Below are positions 33,875-44,977 of a DNA stretch of 64,000 nt, one piece after another (the stretch's first letter is position 1; each line of letters starts with the position of its first letter). The notes below the pieces were generated by a model, which searched no databases, was not told the DNA's origin, and saw nothing but the letters and a program-made list of their open reading frames with translations. A program made the translations under genes and the position numbers. Source of the stretch: Stereum hirsutum FP-91666 SS1 (Eukaryota; Basidiomycota; Agaricomycetes; Russulales; Stereaceae); NCBI RefSeq assembly GCF_000264905.1, contig NW_006763143.1, positions 853,224-917,223 of the forward strand. The letters run 5' to 3'.

Positions 33875-36190
33875 ATGCCCATTAGCGAAGCACTGACCGC
33901 GAGCAGGACGTCCAGCATCGATCTCACACGGTCGCAGCCTGCAGACCAACCACCACCACCACCTCCTCATCCTCCAGCGACGACGGGCAACAGTACTAGT
34001 CAACGCAAACCCAGTCCGGTCGAGATGGACGCCATCCCGGCGTCTACGAATACTCATTCCCATACTCATACTCAAAGCTTGAGCCGTCAACAGTCCGTAG
34101 AATTCGCTATGTCGGAATCCAATAGTTCGCGCTCGCACTCGCGCTCCTCGAGACCGAGACCGCCATCGAAATCGAAGTCGAGCTCGCCGATGAGGCCGGT
34201 GTTGAATCGGAGGGAGTACGCGGTCGGGATCTTGCTCCTGCTCGTTGTCGTCTTTTTGTGGACGAGTTCGAATTTCGTTACACAGGTGAGTAACTTGCCG
34301 TCCGGTCAAGTGGAGTGGTTCTGAGGGGCTGGGCGGGATTCGGTGATGGTTAGGACTTGTTCGTTGGAGGGTATGAGAAACCTTGGCTGTGAGTTGTTGG
34401 CGCTTTGTGATTGGGACTGGGCTATTCGGTCGATGTCTGACGGGCACTTACTCGGACACGATAGGGTGACGTATCTGAACACGAGCTCGTTCGCGTTTTA
34501 TTTGTTGCCGTTCGGCTTGCGGACGCTCTGGAGACGGAGTAGGGAGGGTAAGAGTGGGTATAAACCTCCGAGGTGCGTATAGCTCGCTTGAGTGCCTAGT
34601 CAGATCCGAAAGAGGAATTGAGATTGTTCTTACACATTACGTATGGTTAGGTCGCGTGAGGACGAGTATCAACCGCTTGTAGAGGAAGAGTATACACCAC
34701 GAGATGTAGAGGGTTCTGTGAGTCATCTCATCTTCGCATTCGCGTCACCCTCTAGCATATTCCTCTTCGTCTGACCACCTCTTCTCCCCTGAACTCCAAA
34801 CCCAGAACACATACACCCCTTCCGAAATCGCACACGACTCCTTTCCACATCCACACACGCATGCCAAGCTCCCACCCCTTTCAACGCTCGAGACAGCCCG
34901 GCTGGCATGCGTCTTCTGGTTCTTCTGGTTTGCCGCCAACTGGACGTCGACGGCCTCGTTGGACTATACGAGCGTGGCGAGCACAACGATTCTCTCCGCT
35001 ACCAGTGGATTATTCACGCTCGTCATTGGGAGGTTATTCCGTATAGAGCCTATGACTCTGGCCAAACTATGTGCTGTCGTTACCAGGTATTCATTCATCC
35101 TGTCGCACTCAACTCTGCGTGGAACTCATATCATAAATCAATATTCTAGCTTCATCGGCGTCATCCTCGTCTCCCTCTCCGACAACTCCTCCTCCGACCC
35201 CGCAGTCTCCGTCCCTCCACCAGACACTCCCATCCCCATACCACCAACAGCACCAGAACGGGACTACACACCTTCAAGTCCCCTGCTCGGCGACGCTCTC
35301 GCCCTTCTCTCTGCGCTCTTCTACGCTATCTACGTAACTCTGCTCAAGGTCCGGATCGGGGACGAGTCCCGCATCGATATGCAGCTGTTCTTTGGGTTCG
35401 TGGGGTTGTTTAATATCGTGGTTTGTTGGCCTGTGGGGTTGGTGTTGCATTTGACGGGTGGAGAGGTATTTGAGTGGCCGGAGGGAGGGAGGATGTGGGG
35501 TGCTATTTTGATTAATGTGAGTGTTGCTGGTTCGGTCGTGGTTCATCGTATGGGTCGTCGGTGCTAATTGCATGGAACTTGTAGATGTTGATCACGCTGT
35601 CCAGCGACTTTATCTATGTTCTCGCGATGTTAAAGACGACGCCTCTGGTTGTTACCATCGGTCTCTCGTACGTCCCCTATTCTACCCTCCATTGCCATGG
35701 ATAGATCCCTGCATAACTAGAACTGACCTCTGATTGAATGTGTATTGTTCCTCGGATTTGCGCCACATTTAGATTGACCATGCCGCTCGCCGTCATCGGG
35801 GACTTCTTCCTCGGACACTCTGCGAAAGCCCAAGTCGTCTTCGGGGCCGTACTCGTCCTCGCGAGCTTCGTCGTCGTAGGTATCGAGGATTCCAAGGTCG
35901 AGGGTGCATTGATGCCGCCACCACCAACACCAACAACACTCGACGGGTCTTATCAGTATCAATATCATCCTCCTTCTTATCCGTCCGCTGTCCGTTCGGG
36001 ATCGCTGGATGAACGGGAAGGGAGGGAAGCAGAGAGGAGTAGAGGGAGAAGACAGTCGAGGGTTAGGTGGAGGGATGAGGAGGATGTGGGCGGTGGGGAA
36101 GATGAACTGGAGGGATCGGGACGTGCGGATGTGGGTGCTGGTGAGAGGAGAAGGTCGTCGGCTGGGGATAGAACGACTGAGGAACGGTGA
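33875..36190 (+). CDS. SLC35F5-type drug/metabolite transporter (YML018C/THI74-like)
   Basis: Eight exons keep frame: 33875-34285, 34354-34388, 34465-34572, 34651-34717, 34806-35086, 35150-35516, 35585-35667 and 35773-36190, giving 589 residues. A Ser-rich N-terminal tail precedes ten predicted membrane helices. Family markers are LLVVVFLWTSSNFVTQ in helix 1, FFWFAANWTSTASLDYTSVA, TILSATSGLFTLVIG, and the second half with YAIYVTLLK and PLAVIGDFFL. This places it with the EamA/SLC35F5 group, yeast YML018C and Thi74, found in vacuolar or other endomembranes. The substrate is unknown. A variable Pro/Ser loop (34651-34860) lies between helices 2 and 3, and the C-terminal tail is charged. Confidence 0.9.
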
Positions 36191-36907
36191 CGATGGTTTT
36201 GAGATCTTAGGTCTCGGGCGTTGGCTATTCTTATGACTCCGCGCTAGCCCCGCTGCTGCTGCTTTCTTGGGTTTTTGGGTTGTATTTGCGTGACGTACGT
36301 TTTTGCTTTTATTGCTGCTATCTAATCTAGAGTGTACATATTCAGCCGCGAGAGTGATACATAGTTTGTAAGTCCACGCAGAGTAAAGAGGAGGTAAGTT
36401 TTGTATCACCTGTGTGGTTTTTCTTTCCTGCACACGAACGCACAAATTGCATGGGCATATGTGGTACAGTACCTCGATTTATCGATGAAAACTGGCTTTA
36501 GACTGACCGAGCGTTACCCCACAGGCTCCCACCCACCGACGGTATTGTCTTCACGCCGTGGTCGGAATCTATCCCATTCTCGGTGGACGTCGACCTCTTA
36601 GTGGGCCCCGGAATATTTTCGTCGCCCATCGTCGCGACCGTCACACCGGACTAATATACAGTCATCCCGACTTTCGACCATAGGTTTGCCGGCCAGGTCA
36701 GGTCGCTGATCGCCTCGCGTACAGCCCAGGACTCCTCATACCCATCATTGGGCCCAAGGCGAACTTTTCGTGTTTCACGGGCGAGCCCATCATATTCCCC
36801 AGCCGCAAATAGCTGACTCATCCGAGAGCTCAGTCACCTAGACAAGTTGTAGGCGAGATGTAGCGCAGATGCGAATATAAAAACCTCCCAGGTTGGAACC
36901 ATTGAGG
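36191..36907. other. Intergenic region, no gene seen
   Basis: Transporter 3' UTR and upstream DNA of the Gal80-like pseudogene. No further coding evidence. Confidence 0.5.
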
Positions 36908-37676
36908 ATGTCCATACCCACTGTCACCTTCTTCCACCCGATGCCTCCCATCCGTGCTGGTCTAACCGGTCTTTCCGGGTCGCCGCCGGACAAGTATCAA
37001 GGGTTGGGCTGGGCTGCTAGCGCACTTTTGCCGTACCTCCTCGATTCCGAAGCGTATACTTTCGATGCTATATGCAACACCTCGGTAGAATCTGCTCGAT
37101 GTGCTGTCAGGCTACACAACTTGCCCGATTCCACAAAGACGTACGGGAACGTCGAAGGTGCGTACCAGCGTCCACCCGAATTTCCACTCGAGCTTAAGCT
37201 AACTACTTGCCTCCCTGATGATCCTGTTCTCGTATTGATTGTTGTCTCGACCAGAACTCGCTGCCGACCCGGATATCGACCTCGTTGTATCCTGCGTCCG
37301 CGTAGACAAACATTACCCTACCATAATTCCTGCTCTACGCAACGGAAAGTCGGTTTTCGTGGAGTGGCCGCTTGGGGCCAACCTCCAAGAGGCGGAGGAG
37401 ATGGCGGCATTTGCAAAGAGGAATAACGCAAGGAGTTTGGTCGGTTTGCAGGGTGCAGTATGTTCTGATGTTCGGACGATAGAGGAGCTGCTGACAGCAG
37501 GGAGGGTGGGCAAAGTGCTAAGTAGCTCCTCTACATGTTCCATGGGCATTGGTAGTGCTACAGAGCAATAGATTGTAGACTACTTCACAGAGAGGGAAAT
37601 TAGTAGCAATATGCTTACAATTGGTGTCGGACATGCCATGGAGTACATGGAGTACGGTGAATCGCCTCGCGTCTCT
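36908..37676 (+). pseudogene. Gal80-like GFO/IDH/MocA oxidoreductase, stop-interrupted and truncated
   Basis: Two exons, 36908-37157 and 37255 onward, give a Rossmann-fold protein of the Gal80 type. Visible motifs are IRAGLTGLSG, DIDLVVSCVRVDKHYP, GKSVFVEWPLGAN and SLVGLQGA. Frame is kept until TAG at 37569-37571 (after SATEQ). The homologous sequence then goes on in the same frame for 35 codons (VDYFTEREISSNMLTIGVGH) up to 37676, where a MITE begins. The rest of the enzyme is not found past the element. The intact family binds NAD(P) and works as a sugar oxidoreductase or, in yeast, as the Gal4 inhibitor. A single-base sequencing error could explain the stop, but not the missing C-terminal half. 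Confidence 0.8.
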
Positions 37677-38195
37677 TACTGTAGTATTTCGACCAGACGT
37701 TCATCAGTGGCGTGAGAATTTCACGCACCTACAGCGGTTTCGGGTGACCTTGCGACTCGTCATGTATTTTTTCGACCGCTTTCCCAAATGAGCGTTACCG
37801 AAACAGGTAGTAGGCAATCCAAAGAGGGAAATGGCGGCGGCAACAATGACGATTCCGAGGAGATCCTCCTCTATTTGCTTCCGTTTCTTCCTTTTCAGGC
37901 AGTGTCCTTTCGGGAAGTGCACCCAGAAAAAAACTCGACCGGTCGCAAGGTCACCCGAAACCGCTGTAATCCAGCCTGTCCCCCCTTCGAGGTTCATGAA
38001 GCTCGAGGGACAGGTGACAACTTCCTTTTCAGGTATGTTTTTTGTCGTTTTGGAGAAAAATATGGCATTTTCCGTGAGTATTATGCCCAGTTGGGGATAC
38101 CAGGACTGGGGGGACGGTGGACTGTCCCCCCAAATAGGTTCAGTTCGGAGGTTCCGGTGGACCGGGGACGAACGTTTGGTCGAAAAACTACAGTA
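37677..38195. mobile_element. MITE with TA target duplication, copy 2 (519 bp)
   Basis: Terminal inverted repeats begin CTGTAGTATTTCGACC on the left and CTGTAGTTTTTCGACC on the right (minus strand), with a few mismatches, and are flanked by TA. They match the ends of the element at 23397-23667, so both belong to one family. It carries no transposase. An extra TTTTTTCGACCGC block near 37768 suggests an internal or nested end. It truncates the Gal80-like gene. Confidence 0.82.
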
Positions 38196-38350
38196 TACAC
38201 CACTGATTTCCTGATTATCACTAGTTCTCGGGGATCTCGACTCTAGTCTCGGACCAACGGTTACTTCCAGCACTTTAGCCGTACCCTTGCGTTCGGTCGA
38301 TTTCGGCGCTCCGGAGGGCGTCGGATTGCACTTCCGCAGGGGCATTCGTA

Positions 38351-38560
38351 ATGCGTGCTGACTACCACGACACGGATGTCTGCCGGCGCTACTGCAATCA
38401 ACGACGCGACCTGCAACGCGAGTTGGGGAAGATGCCTTTGACGGAGAGGGTCCTACTTGGGGATCGGCGGCTGACCGGGGCTTTGCTCCGGTATGTCCAT
38501 GCCACGAAGCGATTTGAGGCGTACTGTATGGGGAGGAGGGTGGATGATTTCTCTTACTCT
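38351..38560 (+). mobile_element. LINE-like reverse-transcriptase C-terminal remnant
   Basis: A frame from 38351 contains the spacing C..Y...R..L....G, then ERVLLGDRRLTGALLRYVHA followed by TKRFE. This resembles the last part of non-LTR retrotransposon ORF2 proteins in fungi. Nothing upstream of it is intact, so it would be a 3' scrap. I rely on pattern memory only; confidence is low. Confidence 0.35.
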
Positions 38561-39665
38561 TACTTTTCCTTGGTCTGTTTTGTGGCTCGACGACTGCTTT
38601 CATTTCTTTTCCATTCTCTAAACGACTGCTTTATGATACAATACTCACCTGGCCATTGTCTGACCATGCACTGCTTACTGCAAGACAGTCTATCTTTCGT
38701 CTCCCTCTTTACATTTACATTGTCTTACTCTCACTGATGCTCTAGTTTTCTCTGTACTGTAGATACATTCCCTTTCCCTCTTCTCGTGCTGGTTTTTCCG
38801 ATGCCTCTCTCTTCTCTTCTTCTTTTCCATATTCTTCCGTTTGTCTACCTACCATCGGGGAGTCACTCCCTTTGGCCAACTTTGGGCGCGCCGCCAACCT
38901 TTTTCCTCCCAATTGATACAGAACCCCTCCTTTACTTTCTTACTCTAGAATTTTCATACACAGCATCTAGTATACCAAGGATACAACATGGTCTCTTACT
39001 GTACCGGTTCGTTTACGTATGTTCCTGTTGTTGTACTAGGTAGTGGTCACATAGGCCGTAAACGGCCTGAGCACCACTATGTACTGTGGCTGACAGGGAA
39101 CACAGTCAACCTACGAAGAAAGCACTGTGATAGCCTCCACGATCATCAGCGTGTGGTGCTGCTCTAAGATGATGTGTTGAAATCAATCTCACGAAGACAT
39201 TTTGTTACAGGTGTGAAACACCAGGAGTGCAGTAACGATTTGTACACTCACTTTACTACGAAAAGGTAGGAAACTAGCCAAAACATGGAACCCAGTCACC
39301 ATGCTTGTACCACTCCAACCAGGCCATTCCCGGCTATCTTCTGATAACAAAATATCATGTTTGACTCATTCTGAGACATTTTTGTTAAAAAACCTTGTGC
39401 TCACTGTAGGTTGCACTCTTTTGAGAGGCCGGCGAAAGTTGAGGGAGCCCAGAAACTAATATTGTGGCCCATCCCCCCACATTTTGGCTTCTACGCTATA
39501 CAAAAAAGAGCACATTGACCTAATTTTGCTCTCATAATTTGCGATAAATATGGATTTCATATTCTACAACAACTTCCAGGCAGTCGACATAGGAAGATGG
39601 AGGCAAAATGTGCCGTGACTGAGTACCGGGTGTGACTGACTACCCTGTTACATACAGTATAAATA
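38561..39665. other. AT-richer non-coding stretch before the transposon
   Basis: No supported gene. It contains the hairpin at 39041-39079 and TA-rich sequence near 39640-39665 next to the pogo-like element. Confidence 0.5.
39041..39079. repeat. Two-step hairpin
   Basis: Outer arms TAGTGGT (39041-39047) and ACCACTA (39073-39079) enclose inner arms AGGCCGT (39053-39059) and ACGGCCT (39062-39068). It could be the end of a decayed mobile element. Confidence 0.7.
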
Positions 39666-39689
39666 CAGTAGATATGCTCATACGGCATA
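39666..39689 (+). repeat. Left terminal inverted repeat of the pogo-like element
   Basis: It matches the complement of 42377-42400 at 23 of 24 bases. Confidence 0.93.
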
Positions 39690-39899
39690 CGCCGATACGG
39701 CATAAAATAATAAAATATGACATCATTTATGGTCATATGGCATATTGGTGCCTCAATCGGATCTTGATCTGCCTCGATCAGATCTCGCTGTGCTGCTCGA
39801 GTGCAGCTTCTTTGCGGCTTCGCACTGTGCACGCTCTTTTGCCTGCCTGCATTTGTGAGGCTGGGGATAGGGCATTCAAAGGGAGAGCACCTCGAGTGC

Positions 39900-42197
39900 A
39901 TGCTCTCCCGTGTCTTTCAGCTCGCTATGTCTCCCCTCCCCCCACTTTCTGCCTCTCCCCTTGCCTCTGAGCCCATTCTTGCCCCTGAGCCCTCTCGCAC
40001 TCTTGCCTCTGAGCCCACTCGCAAACCACGAGAGCGCTCTCAGACTCCCAATGCAGGTGTGCAGCCGACTCGAAAGCCAAGACTTGATAAGAATGCTCCG
40101 AGATCATCCGCTCAGGCTCCCACGAGCAAACGTGTTCTTCTTACGCTCTACGACTGGCTCACTGTCTTCAGTTTCATGGATGACCACCCTGAAATGACGC
40201 AGGACGATGTAGCTTTGTATTTTTCAGCACGTCCGGAGGGTGCTTTGATTTTTGGTCAGACTGCACTTTCAAAGAAGCTCAAACAGCGTCCCGAGCTGGA
40301 AGCGCGTGTAGCCAGTAATCCAACTGCGCTGTCTGGGAAACGCCTTCGTGTCACGACCCGTCCCGATGTTGAGCGCTGTCTCATTCTTTGGGTCAATCAT
40401 ATGTGTCAGAGGGGAGAGGTTGTAAATGGGCACATGCTTAGGGTTATGAGGGGTAAATTTGAGGATGATATGCAGGTGCCGGAGAATGAGAGATTGCGGG
40501 CTGGTGGATGGGTTCAGTCGTTCTGCAAAGCGTGGAATTTGAAGGAGCATCGCCGGCATGGAGAGGCTGGATCGGTCGATCTGGAAGCTGTTGAACGCGA
40601 ACATGCTCGCATCTCTGTTCTACTCAAGGAGTATGATGGAAAGGATATTTTGAACTTTGATGAGACCGCTTTCTTCCCGTTGTGAGTTCCAGGGCTGTTC
40701 CTGTGACTATATTTTTTCTCTTATATTCTGAGCTGTTGCAGTGCACCTCCGGGTCGTGGCCTGTCCACGGAGCAGATGAGCGGCAAGAAAAAGGACAAAT
40801 TCCGCATCACTCTTGGATTTCTCTGCAATGCAACTGGGACCGAAAAATTTCCCATCTTCTTTATCGGTCGGTTCAAGAGTCCTCGATGCTTCAAACACCG
40901 AGATCCTGAATCCCTCGGCTTCTATTACTGGAACAATAAAAAGGCATGGATGAATGCAGAGTTATTCGAGGAGTGGGTTACATTCTTTGCTTCCTCTCAT
41001 TCCCCTGGAATTATTCTCACTTGTCACTTTTAGATTCATTAAGGGCCTCGATAAGAAGATGCACGATCAGGATCGGCATGTCGCTCTCACTCTCAATAAC
41101 TTCTCGGGCCATAATATCGCATACATTCCTCAAAACATCAAATTGGTCCCATTCGAGCCAAACCTGACTTCTCACGTCCAACCCCTCGATGCTGGTATCA
41201 TCCGGTGTTTCAAGGCCCATTATCGCCGCCAGCTCTGTACACGCGCAATTGAGTTGGATGCAGCAGGGGCTGACGACATCTACAAAGTCGACATCCCCGA
41301 GGCAATACGCATGGCCAACACGGCATGGGAAGCCGTGTCAGAAGCGACGATCAAGAATTGTTGGAATCATACAAAGATTTTGTCGTACGTGCTTGCACTT
41401 TTTGCTAATATTTTTGTCTAATAATTTGCATATGTAATAGAACCTTCACCACACCCCCCACCTCCGACCTCGACTCAGACTCAGATCCCGAGCTTGATGC
41501 TGCTGAGCAGTTGGAAGTGGATGCATGGGACCTCATCCGCGAGTTCGCCACAACTGACGAGATGACCCTTCCGGATGCCAAAGAAGCACTTCAAGAAATT
41601 CTTGGCGCTGGATACGTTCAGGAACACTGGCAGCCAGCACTAACTGCGGTCATGAATGCGGAGAATGATCATGACAAAGCCCTCGAAGCGGTTGAGGCAC
41701 TCACAATCATCCCTTTCTCCATGTCAGACTCTACGGCCATATCTCCCAGCGCTCGACCTCAGTCATCCGCAGTGCATGCCTTACCTCAGCTCATGCAGCT
41801 CGAATCAGCACTCTTAGATTCTATCCAAGCTCTGCATGATTGTATTCCTGGCCACAATGTTCCGACACTCGAAGACCTCCTCGATCCACCTGCCGAGCGT
41901 GAAAACGCAGATATGCAAGAGTTTCCCGGTGGAGAGAAGGAGATTGTTGCAATAGTTCAACATGAGTTTGCCGTTCAGCGAGGGGAGATTATTGAGATGG
42001 AGGATGTCGAGGATGACGAGTCAGATACCGGCGAGGATATGAGTCGAGCAGAGAAGATGCGGTTATGCATGCAGTTGGAGAGGGTGTGTATGCGAGAGGC
42101 TGAAGGTAATCTTGCATTTGGTCTCGCTAAGCTACTTAGGGCTTTTCATGATGAGCTCCAGGAGATAGAGCTCCAGTCAGCTCTCCAGACTTCTTAA
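39900..42197 (+). CDS. Pogo-family transposase (CENP-B HTH + DDE_1)
   Basis: Four exons, 39900-40681, 40742-40972, 41034-41384 and 41441-42197, give 706 residues without stop or frameshift. The start may instead be the next ATG at 39927. An N-terminal helix-turn-helix (ALYFSARPEGALIFGQTALS) and a CENP-B-type HTH (MLRVMRGKF, GWVQSFCKAWNLKEH) precede a DDE_1 nuclease. The first catalytic Asp is in ILNFDETAFF and the third in VQPLDAGIIRCFK. The second, normally Asp in a (L/V)DNFS.H motif, is Asn in LNNFSGHN (codon AAT at 41095-41097). The C-terminal quarter is acidic. The copy therefore looks complete but probably cannot cut DNA. Confidence 0.9.
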
Positions 42198-42376
42198 CAT
42201 GCTTTTTTGTAGTGTATTATCATCGGTTGTATGTATTTATCGAGCACTGAAGGAGGCTACAGTTGTGGCCACAGCGTACACCGGAGACATCCGGATGGCA
42301 CCGGGCATGACAATCTAATCTATTCCCCATACGGCATAATTTCTCATACGGCATAAATTCCGGGCTGCCCCGGCAT

Positions 42377-42400
42377 TATGCCGTATGAGCTTATCTACTG
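42377..42400 (-). repeat. Right terminal inverted repeat of the pogo-like element
   Basis: It is the mate of 39666-39689 and is followed by the second TA. Confidence 0.93.
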
Positions 42401-42773
42401 TATACTGATTTCATCATCATCATCATCACGACACGGATGTGCGCCACGTGCTCTACGAGACGCGTCGGTGGCACGGTGTCGTGTCGCGCTGTTTAGGGCA
42501 AACCACAGCCTCACAAGTGAGGATTTTCTTTTTATATCCACTTTGTATGTTATATGATACATATACGAGCAATTACATGCCTCACATCTACTCACAGTCT
42601 GCTATAAACTTGCGGGCCACAGGCGTTGCTCCTTCACTAGGCCTGTGGCGAGACGCGTCGACTCGCGCGCCGGCGTCTGCCGGCGTTCGCCAACGAGTTG
42701 ACGCGGACGATTAAGGTTTTCCCTCTCAACTCGAACAGTGTACCATCCACCTCAAGCCTTGCACGCCGTTATT
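42401..42773. other. Spacer between transposon and Crinkler-type gene
   Basis: It opens with a short (TCA) microsatellite at 42411-42429 directly beside the transposon. GC-rich sequence at 42650-42715 precedes the next start codon. No gene seen. Confidence 0.5.
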
Positions 42774-44977
42774 ATGTCCAGCTGTTCCCTTCTCGTCTTC
42801 GTAGACGACGGTGAGCGCGTCGTATTTCGTGGATATCAGCACTTGTCCTACTCCTCGACAGACACCGCTGCCTTTTTTCTCCAACCAAGTCAAAACGCCC
42901 TCTCGCCTCGGACAGTGTCGCAGGCCGGTATTTGGGAGTTCTACCAAATGGTGCGCCACAACCACATATTAAATTTTCGGTTCTACCTATAACGTTTGCA
43001 GACGGACCCCGATGCGCCCATGATCAAGCGAGATGAAGTCCTGCGCTTTGTTAGTCGCAGTTTCAAACGCGCCCCAAGTGGCTTTTTCGATAAATCGCCA
43101 GATCATTTCCTGCTTGCTCACAGCGGCAATGCGGGTGATGTACTTATCGGAGCGAGTATTGTCGGGGATCTAGTTTTTGCCGTCTTTGGTAAGCCTGATC
43201 CGCTTCAATTGCGCCCCTGGTCGCATGAAATGACGGTGGTCCTAGTCCAAGATCCCCTGCCAGCTTTGCCTGAACCAATTCGACTTTCTTCTGAGCTGTC
43301 TCAGCCACAACGACTGGACGTTATACCGGAGGAAGTACAAGTACTCGGTCTGTAATACATTCATTTGTTCGCTCCTTTTTGTGCTGATACTATGGGTACG
43401 CAGGGCGCGATGATGTGGTCAACAAGGCTAAGTCGCGCAAGCCTCCTTCGACGGGAGCACAGGCGGGCGAGATGCGGCGCCAGCAAAGGTCTAGTAATGT
43501 CGATGCTATCTACAATGGAAGACCAATCTCCCTTTCTCCGACCCCTATCACGATATATCATTCGATCTTCTCCCAATTTGCCCGCGACGCGTCGGACAAC
43601 TCTGCGCTCACCAAGGAAGAGGTCGAGACCGCTTATAACTTTATATCCATATCGTCTAGATTTTACGTGGATGAAGGCGAGCGTCAGGAGAAGTTGCAAA
43701 ATGTTCTGGCATCGTTATTCCGCGGTTGCGGAGTCATCTCTCGGGAAACGACCTTTCCTGTAGGTACATCGTCATCGTCCGTCAAGCCGGATGGTCATGC
43801 CTTCACGGTCTGTCTCAACCATGGACTTGCTGCTGCCTTCCGTTTGTTTATGGAATTGAAGAATGAGGTAGGAGAGGGTGGATGTGATCCTTTGTCGCAG
43901 GCTGAATGTGCATACATCGCGTTGATATCAAGGGACACTGTGCGTCCCTCCTTCTTTTTCCCAGCTCATTGGTGACTCATAACCGTTCATGGCTAGTACG
44001 CTTCCATTCGAGCCATGTCTTGCTGCCCGACGTTCCTCCTTGCCATCGACGGACCATACTTCGTCATCGAGGGAGCGATCTTCGCAGACCGCTTCATGGC
44101 GCAGCACTTGACTGACTTTATCTACCTCGGCGCTAATGGCTTGCACAACGACCTCGACAACTCTATTATTCATATCGCGCGCACCTTCCGCGCTCTACGG
44201 AAAGCGCTGCTATCTCTCGAAGAGTTTTATAGGGACCTCCCCGCTCCAGAAACAAAGCCAGTAGGTTCATCGCCACCGTCTTTGGCCCGTGCATTGGTGC
44301 GAAACCAGTCCGTCGTCAGCTCGACGTCGAAATCAGGAAAAAAGCCTTCTTTCGACTTCGTCATGCCGTCCTTTTTTGGCCCAGCTTTCACAGAGTTCGA
44401 GATGGATGGCAGGACGTTTAGGCTCACGTACACGGCACGTTTACTACCGGAGTACATTAGTAAAGCGGTCTTCAAGGCGACTTGCATTGACGACGATGCC
44501 GAAGTTCACCACACCGTCGCCGTCAAGTTTGCCCGCACATACTCGAAACAGGCGCACGAGTGCCTTGCCAATCGAGCGCTAAGGCCTCTCGCACCCAAGC
44601 TATGGTTTTGCCATCGCATTCCCGAGCTCGGAGATTGGTGGGCGATTGTGATGGATTACGTTGAAGAGTGCTCGATGGAGACGAAGAAGGTGGACAAGGA
44701 GCAGGTGAAGAGGGACTTGCGGGACGCCGTGGACTCGCTGCACGGTGAACGCCTTGTGCATGGTGACCTTCGGCGGGCAAACATTTTGATCACGGAAAAT
44801 AGGGCGATGGTCGTGGACTTTGACTGGGCAGGGACGGAGGATGAAGTGAGGTACCCGGCGAGCATGAACAAGGAGATTAAGTGGCCGGAGGATGCTACTG
44901 TCTTGGGATTGATTACGCACGAGCATGACCTTGATATGTTGAGGAAGTTGGAGGATGAGATCGACAGCGAGAAGTAG
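42774..44977 (+). CDS. Crinkler-type nuclease-like/kinase fusion protein
   Basis: Four exons, 42774-42950, 43002-43347, 43404-43939 and 43997-44977, give 679 residues with no break. The middle (about 195-350) has ELKNEVGEGGCDPLSQAECA, which fits a restriction-enzyme-fold (PD-(D/E)XK-like) core, followed by CCPTFLLAIDGPYF. The C-terminal third is a protein-kinase-like domain: VAVKFA (Lys), catalytic loop VHGDLRRANIL (about 608) and metal motif DFDWAG (about 627), then the YP..MN..I.WP tail. Nuclease-plus-kinase pairs of this kind are known in Crinkler (CRN) effector-like proteins of fungi and oomycetes. The usual CRN N-terminal header is not recognisable, and no signal peptide is seen. Its role may be in conflict between organisms or transposon-linked; this is inference. 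Confidence 0.75.

Larger units (their letters stand above)
39666..42400 (+). mobile_element. Complete pogo-like DNA transposon (2735 bp)
   Basis: Terminal inverted repeats of 24 bp (39666-39689 and 42377-42400) differ at one base. They begin CAGTAGATA and contain GCTCATACGGCATA. TA lies directly outside both ends (39664-39665, 42401-42402). The octamer ACGGCATA or its complement recurs in both subterminal regions. One gene, a CENP-B-type transposase, fills the interior. Confidence 0.93.

Noticed and set aside
38196..38350. Possible continuation of the Gal80-like protein after the second MITE
   Set aside because: No frame shows the expected C-terminal motifs of the family.
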